A DNA stretch of 35,427 nucleotides from HGM04593 sp964458275 (GTDB lineage Bacteria > Bacteroidota > Bacteroidia > Bacteroidales > Bacteroidaceae): the NCBI GenBank assembly GCA_964458275.1, contig CAYWIE010000023.1, positions 1 to 35,427 of the forward strand. Reading direction: 5' to 3'. Shown one piece after another: positions 32,401 to 35,427 of this stretch (position 1 is the first letter of the stretch; each line of letters starts with the position of its first letter). The notes under the pieces were generated by a model. The model ran no database searches. It worked only from the letters and a program-made list of their open reading frames with translations, and was not told where the DNA came from. A program made the translations under genes and the position numbers.

Positions 32401-32509
32401 CGTCTCCAATCTTTGTTGCTACAGCTCTTTCCGAACCCTGCGCATTTGCGTTGAGACCGAAGAAGAGGGCAACGAGGAGTGTTAATATGATACTTTTATA
32501 TTGTCTCAT
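29441..32509 (-). CDS. secreted HEAT-repeat protein with two DUF1080 (3-keto-disaccharide hydrolase) domains
   Basis: This 1022-residue exported protein has a signal peptide at 1-24 (MRQYKSIILTLLVALFFGLNANAQ). Residues about 25-595 are helical and Ala/Lys-rich, with HEAT-like units (for example AAWALARIGNPDNIADVAKLL). Two DUF1080 domains follow: about 599-815, starting TGFVSMFNGKDLTGWKG, and 818-1022, starting EGFKLLFDGTSLNEWQG. Both are jelly-roll folds; the second keeps the EIQILDH and HHGSVYG blocks, the first has VQIWDTRR. DUF1080 proteins are linked to cleavage of 3-keto-glycosides made by Gfo/Idh enzymes. The gene for such an enzyme lies 20 bases upstream, so the two are very likely one operon and one pathway. 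Confidence 0.87.
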   Translation of the reverse strand: MRQYKSIILTLLVALFFGLNANAQGSERAVATKIGDALNMLPADTQKKYNKLMGDIAETGAEGIKMLLGYLNKQDDTRRLAEYAINGYVSFVADPKFDAKKRQIVVDAIKAEYDAINKKLTGDNIKDSQSQPLLVSNKEFLVRQLRLLGVIKVPAEVEAAPADAKTLAKNLKAASKLEPNFANNAARCAAIRAYVDGVGIEAGQKTILKALKDDCRQYRLATIYAVDANAASEEAIKPIMDEATKKIAKAKDCAKVDLLYWMSNHPAIANTALVAPLLSSANAEVVEAAAWALARIGNPDNIADVAKLLASADADKVALAEKVLKSYKGNVCEPAVAVEGKTAQGETATLNIISARKAASFNSLVNEQLNASDNGVKDAAYKALKDVSTKDNLGSLYALLEKCDAKYVPAVQDAILAAMSGMSKDEQFKTISAKKATVASNKQNLYWPIVFKTASNQQLLAICNDLVAKKDTKLLSAAFEAYMKSVDNKLPGAQRLLMYRNAMGFATTDAQKVRVLQAVAKTNTFLGIIYAGQFIEVPALQQAAAQAVRVLALGNIEFNGPEVVALLTRATEVIKGGDAIYEIPAIKQHLEKLAKLNETGFVSMFNGKDLTGWKGLLASPYDNPYQRAKLNKTKLAKLQKEADEAMAKSWSAVDGTILFNGQGSSLCTEKQYGNFEMYVDWMLYDGKEPDAGIYLRGTPQVQIWDTRRTDVGAQVGSGGLYNNSVNISKPLKVADNPVGQWNSFYIKMADERVTVYLNGELVVNNVIMENYWNRALPVILKEQIELQAHGSKVAYRNLYIKELPQAEPYKLSAQEKKEGFKLLFDGTSLNEWQGDKTNYATENGTIAVRKRGSGFGNLYTKEEYGDFIFRFEFKLTTAANNGVGIRTPMGKDAAYHGMEIQILDHFNPIYTSWLKPYQHHGSVYGIITPKVFDALKPVGEWNTEEIYAKGDYIRVTVNGIVITEGRINDFVKIEEKNGEKKIIGKDGLNHPGALNKKGYIGFLGHGSELWLRNVRIKSLDKK

Positions 32510-32529
32510 TTTATTTTCTTTTTATATGG

Positions 32530-33822
32530 TTAGAATTTCCAGGGACCTCTCATAGGTTGGTAAACGAGTGCGTTTGCTGCTTCGTCGTTTACAAACTCTT
32601 CTTTCTCAGAGTCGAATTCGAGTGTACGGTTGAGCTGCAATGCTACGATACCCATGTTCACAAGTGTACAGCTGCGGTGTCCGTTCTCCTCGTTGAGAGC
32701 AAACTTCTGACGTGTTCTTACGCACTCCTCGAAGTCTGTGTTCTGGGGCAGAGGATCGGGGAACTCGGCGAGTTTCTTCTGCCAATCGGGAATGTCGCAC
32801 ACGAAGTTGTTGTATACGTTACCCTTAGGACCTGCGATGTAGGGAGTGTTGGGGTTACCGTAGTCGCCGCCCCAAAGTACAATCTGACAGCCGTCTGCGT
32901 ATGTATATGTGATAGAACGCCATGTACCGATTGCATCTGAGTGCTGCTGGGGTGCGTCAACCTCAACCTTAACGGGGCTTTCGTTGTCTTTACCGAGGAA
33001 ATACTGTACGGGGTCCATGTAGTGCTGTCCCATATCGCCGAGACCGCCACCATCGTAGTCCCAATAGCCACGGAATGTCTGGTGTACGCGGTGAGCGTTG
33101 TAGGGTTTGTAGGGAGCCGGACCGAGCCACATGTTATAGTCGAGCTCTGCGGGGATACGCTGGGGCTCAAGCTTGTCCTTACCTACCCAATAGAACTTCC
33201 AGTCGAAACCTGTGTGCTTGGAGATAGTTACCTTCAAAGGCCATCCGAGGAGACCGCTTGCAACGAGTTTCTTCAAAGGCTCAACTGGTGTACCGAGACC
33301 ATAGAAAGTATCTTTGAAACGGAACCATGTGTTCAGACGGAATACGCGATTGTACTGCTGCACTGCCTCGCGGACTCTCTTGCCCTCGCCGATTGTACGT
33401 GTCATGGGTTTCTCGCACCAGATGTCCTTGCCAGCCTTTGCAGCCTCGATAGCCTGCAATGCATGCCAATGGGGAGGTGTTGCGATGTGTACGATGTCTA
33501 CGTTGGGATCGTAAACCAATTCTCTCCAATCTTCGTAAGCCTTGGGATTGGAATCAACTTTCTTGTCGCCGGCCTCAGCTTTTCTTTTTGCGAGGTCGAG
33601 ACCCTGCTGCAAGTGTTTCTTGTCGCAGTCGCAAATAGCAACCAATCGTGTATTTGCGTATCCGTAGTGTCCGCGACCCATACCGCCGACGCCGATGATA
33701 CCTTTTGTCAATTGGTCACTTGGGGCAATATTGCCATTGCCACCCAATACGTGCCGTGGAACGATAGACAGTGCTGCCAACGCTCCTGATGCCTTCAGAA
33801 AATTACGTCTGTTGATTGCCAT
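32530..33822 (-). CDS. Tat-exported Gfo/Idh/MocA-family sugar oxidoreductase
   Basis: This 430-residue NAD(P)-dependent dehydrogenase family member has a twin-arginine signal at its N-terminus (RRNFLKASGALAALS, Arg5-Arg6), so it should be exported folded with its cofactor. The Rossmann motif is GIIGVGGMGRGHYG (41-54). The catalytic-lysine motif CEKP is at 136-139 in DIWCEKPMTRT. The C-terminal substrate domain contains GDMGQHYMDPVQYF-type GLGDMGQHY. Members with a Tat signal beside DUF1080 genes have been linked to C3 oxidation of glycosides, which fits here. It starts a two-gene operon, with its stop 20 bases before the DUF1080 gene and a -7-like element at 33884-33891. Confidence 0.9.
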   Translation of the reverse strand: MAINRRNFLKASGALAALSIVPRHVLGGNGNIAPSDQLTKGIIGVGGMGRGHYGYANTRLVAICDCDKKHLQQGLDLAKRKAEAGDKKVDSNPKAYEDWRELVYDPNVDIVHIATPPHWHALQAIEAAKAGKDIWCEKPMTRTIGEGKRVREAVQQYNRVFRLNTWFRFKDTFYGLGTPVEPLKKLVASGLLGWPLKVTISKHTGFDWKFYWVGKDKLEPQRIPAELDYNMWLGPAPYKPYNAHRVHQTFRGYWDYDGGGLGDMGQHYMDPVQYFLGKDNESPVKVEVDAPQQHSDAIGTWRSITYTYADGCQIVLWGGDYGNPNTPYIAGPKGNVYNNFVCDIPDWQKKLAEFPDPLPQNTDFEECVRTRQKFALNEENGHRSCTLVNMGIVALQLNRTLEFDSEKEEFVNDEAANALVYQPMRGPWKF

Positions 33823-33883
33823 TTTTCTATAAATTTATAAAAGTTATTTGGGATATTAATACTATTTACGCAAATTAATCTCC

Positions 33884-33891
33884 CAAAGGTA
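33884..33891 (-). promoter_or_regulatory. candidate -7 element of the Gfo/Idh-DUF1080 promoter
   Basis: The minus strand reads TACCTTTG, matching TAnnTTTG, 61 bases upstream of the start codon. The -33 box is not convincing. A second, weaker match (TTAATTTG) lies about 13 bases closer to the gene. Confidence 0.45.
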
Positions 33892-33992
33892 AATCAAAAA
33901 AATGATAAAAGCGTAAATGTTTTCAACAATTTTCCGTTTTTTTTGTTCCGTACGGTTTTTTACAGAGGGAATCAGCGAATCATATCGAAAAA

Positions 33993-34022
33993 GCGGTCTC
34001 CGACTCTGCTCTCGGAGACCGC
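33993..34022 (-). terminator. terminator after the zinc-ribbon membrane protein gene
   Basis: An 11-bp GC-rich stem (33993-34003 with 34012-34022) and an 8-base loop are followed on the minus strand by UUUUUC (complement of 33987-33992). It lies 42 bases beyond the stop of the gene at 34065. Confidence 0.85.
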
Positions 34023-34064
34023 CTGCGCGTATGGTAGAAGATTCTACTGTCAATATGAAACTTA

Positions 34065-35360
34065 TTATATCCTTTTCAGCCCTTCGAGCATCGGAATGCC
34101 AAAGAATCCATTCTTGAAAGTAATGTTATACATATCGCCGATGCTGTAATCATCTATTTCGTCAGCGCTTATACGCCTTTTAAATTCAGTTTCGTCCAGT
34201 TTTCTCGAATAATCATTGTCGGCATTGTCCAGTCTAAATACAATATCTGCACTTGACACATCTCCATTGTCGTCTTCGTTGATATCAATCCCCTCAACAA
34301 CCGCACTTACCGTATATGGCTCATCTCCGGTCGGCAAACTGGTATTCAGCATATCAAACACACCGAAAACATGGTACGATAAAACAAACGACAGCAAGAG
34401 TGCCCAGAAAACGCTTATAGTCCAAAATTTCTTCCACGCAACATGAAGCCATTTGTTTTTAATGAAGAGGATGCAACGACAGATAAGAAACACAGTCGTT
34501 ATGAGCAAGAAAAAGTAAGGAAAAACGTGATAGAATGCAATAAAAGCCTCTTTCACAATTGCCCTTTGGAATGGAACCAGCACTAACAGTCCAATGAAAG
34601 ACGCAGTCAATATATATACCGGATTAGTACCCATGCCGCCACAATACAGAAACAATGATTCTTTCTCGGGATAGTCGAAATCCCTGCCTTCTATGTAGTT
34701 GGCATACTTAGCATTGTCGTAGAATTTATATAGATTCTTTCCGCAGTAAGGACAGAAATTCCATCCGTCTATATGCTTTTCATAATCCTCCGGTCCCTCA
34801 TCGTCTCCCTGGTTCTTTTCGGATTTCGGCTTTGCGCGGCGTTGCTTGTACAGCAGGCCAAAAGAAAGGGCGCTTATGGGCTTTAGATAATTCCTTTCAA
34901 CGCCGCCCTTGTCTATTGTATAATATTGAGATCTGTTCTTCTCCAGTATATGCTCTTTTATAATGAATTTTACCGAATCATTAACCTTTGGCCGATCGCA
35001 CAGACATTCCAGTTCGCCACAACAGACTTCAAGCCCGTACTTGCGCCGCACTTTTGCTTCGTTGCTTTCTTTCTTTTTCGTTACTTCGCTATCGTATGCG
35101 CTCGGCGAGGTTCGCACAATATTGAAGACATCATCTATCTCCGTGTTTATGTAACAGTCGTCGGCATAGAACCTCGACAAACGTTCACCGCAATAAGGGC
35201 AGTATTTTATTGGTACAAAGGCATTTCGTTCGTTCCAGACACGTAGATAAAAATGCCTCTTCTTTTCTCCGTCGCGCTCGTGTTCAACTATGCACATGTG
35301 ATTCTCTGATGTAGAGAGTTCTTTGTATTCCTTTTCGAATTTGTTGCAACAGAAGTTCAT
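34065..35360 (-). CDS. unknown membrane protein with duplicated zinc-ribbon modules
   Basis: I do not recognise this family. I start it at the ATG at 35360 because the upstream TTG at 35381 falls inside the predicted -7 element. The 431 residues contain two similar cytoplasmic metal-site modules. The first has Cys4-Cys5 and YCPYCGERLSRFY (CxxC at 54-57). The second has Cys113-Cys114 and FCPYCGKNLYKFY (203-206). A further cysteine pair (119, 121) and a basic/acidic stretch (173-195) lie in the second. Three membrane helices follow (about 247-266, 272-300, 312-335), then a C-terminal soluble domain of about 90 residues (PYTVSAVVEGIDI...ADIVFRLDN). Each cysteine pair with its CxxC could hold one Zn. 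Function is unknown. Confidence 0.75.
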   Translation of the reverse strand: MNFCCNKFEKEYKELSTSENHMCIVEHERDGEKKRHFYLRVWNERNAFVPIKYCPYCGERLSRFYADDCYINTEIDDVFNIVRTSPSAYDSEVTKKKESNEAKVRRKYGLEVCCGELECLCDRPKVNDSVKFIIKEHILEKNRSQYYTIDKGGVERNYLKPISALSFGLLYKQRRAKPKSEKNQGDDEGPEDYEKHIDGWNFCPYCGKNLYKFYDNAKYANYIEGRDFDYPEKESLFLYCGGMGTNPVYILTASFIGLLVLVPFQRAIVKEAFIAFYHVFPYFFLLITTVFLICRCILFIKNKWLHVAWKKFWTISVFWALLLSFVLSYHVFGVFDMLNTSLPTGDEPYTVSAVVEGIDINEDDNGDVSSADIVFRLDNADNDYSRKLDETEFKRRISADEIDDYSIGDMYNITFKNGFFGIPMLEGLKRI

Positions 35361-35378
35361 GGCTAAGTTCTCTTTTTG

Positions 35379-35386
35379 CAAACTTA
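35379..35386 (-). promoter_or_regulatory. -7 element fixing the start of the zinc-ribbon protein gene
   Basis: The minus strand reads TAAGTTTG, matching TAnnTTTG. Transcription would begin about 12 bases before the ATG at 35360, giving a very short leader and excluding the TTG codon at 35381. The rest of the window (35387-35427) is A/T-rich with no gene. Confidence 0.65.
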
Positions 35387-35427
35387 CATAAAAATTCCGA
35401 TTTTTATGCCCGTTATAATAAAAATCA

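Noticed and set aside
35361..35381. TTG start seven codons upstream for the zinc-ribbon membrane protein
   Set aside because: The TTG overlaps the predicted -7 element, so it would not be in the transcript. ATG at 35360 is preferred.
1..35427. CRISPR arrays, tRNA or rRNA genes, insertion sequences, att sites
   Set aside because: I looked for regular repeat-spacer runs, tRNA T-loop/CCA patterns, transposase motifs and long direct repeats at borders and found none I could support.

Overview
The window is a stretch of a Bacteroidales chromosome (phylum Bacteroidota). The evidence is consistent: promoters have the TTTG / TAnnTTTG form of this phylum, start codons lack clear Shine-Dalgarno sites, and the gene content is typical of the group. 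That content includes a TPP-controlled TonB receptor/PnuT/thiamine pyrophosphokinase operon, a methylmalonyl-CoA epimerase/decarboxylase operon, an OmpP1/FadL porin, large secreted carbohydrate-active proteins with C-terminal sorting-like tails, and a Tat-exported Gfo/Idh enzyme with a DUF1080 partner. Genus cannot be fixed from the sequence alone. I see no tRNA or rRNA gene, CRISPR array, transposase, integrase or prophage gene. This looks like core chromosome with some polysaccharide- and surface-related genes.

Layout. 1-3922: branched-chain amino acid operon ilvD(partial)-ilvB-ilvN-ilvC, closed by two hairpins and a 29-bp perfect palindrome. 4182-7787 (-): a 1201-residue secreted modular protein built from repeated modules. 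8001-9329 (+): an unrecognised exported protein and a SIMPL-domain protein. 9369-10649 (-): a soluble M48 metallopeptidase with a TerB-like tail. 10778-15418 (+): riboflavin synthase, a nitroreductase and a large GH2 glycosidase. 15514-19201 (-): TPP riboswitch, outer-membrane thiamine receptor, PnuT transporter and thiamine pyrophosphokinase. 19253-21235 (-): GH20 hexosaminidase. 21332-24044 (-): mce, mmdA, a previously uncalled 49-codon gene and the biotin carrier. 24193-25657 (-): membrane LytTR regulator and purN. 26010-27353 (-): OmpP1/FadL porin. 27540-27805 (-): a structured RNA with its own consensus promoter and terminator, immediately downstream of rplT. 27940-29205 (-): infC-rpmI-rplT. 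29441-33822 (-): Gfo/Idh oxidoreductase and a HEAT/double-DUF1080 protein. 34065-35360 (-): an unknown membrane protein with duplicated zinc-ribbon modules.

How the genes work together. The thiamine operon gives outer-membrane uptake, inner-membrane uptake and pyrophosphorylation of one vitamin under TPP feedback. The mce/mmd operon handles (R/S)-methylmalonyl-CoA in propionate metabolism, but its Na+-pump beta subunit is not here. The Gfo/Idh plus DUF1080 pair fits oxidation-dependent cleavage of glycosides through 3-keto intermediates. The GH2 and GH20 enzymes, and perhaps the 1201-residue protein, act on host or dietary glycans at the cell surface.

The points I consider most worth a second look are the 6S-like RNA downstream of rplT, the 49-residue gene in the mmd operon, the 431-residue duplicated zinc-ribbon membrane protein, the spaced TGTGA repeats upstream of mce, the hairpin between rpmI and rplT, and the recurrent very long terminator palindromes, one of which contains the stop codons of both convergent genes.
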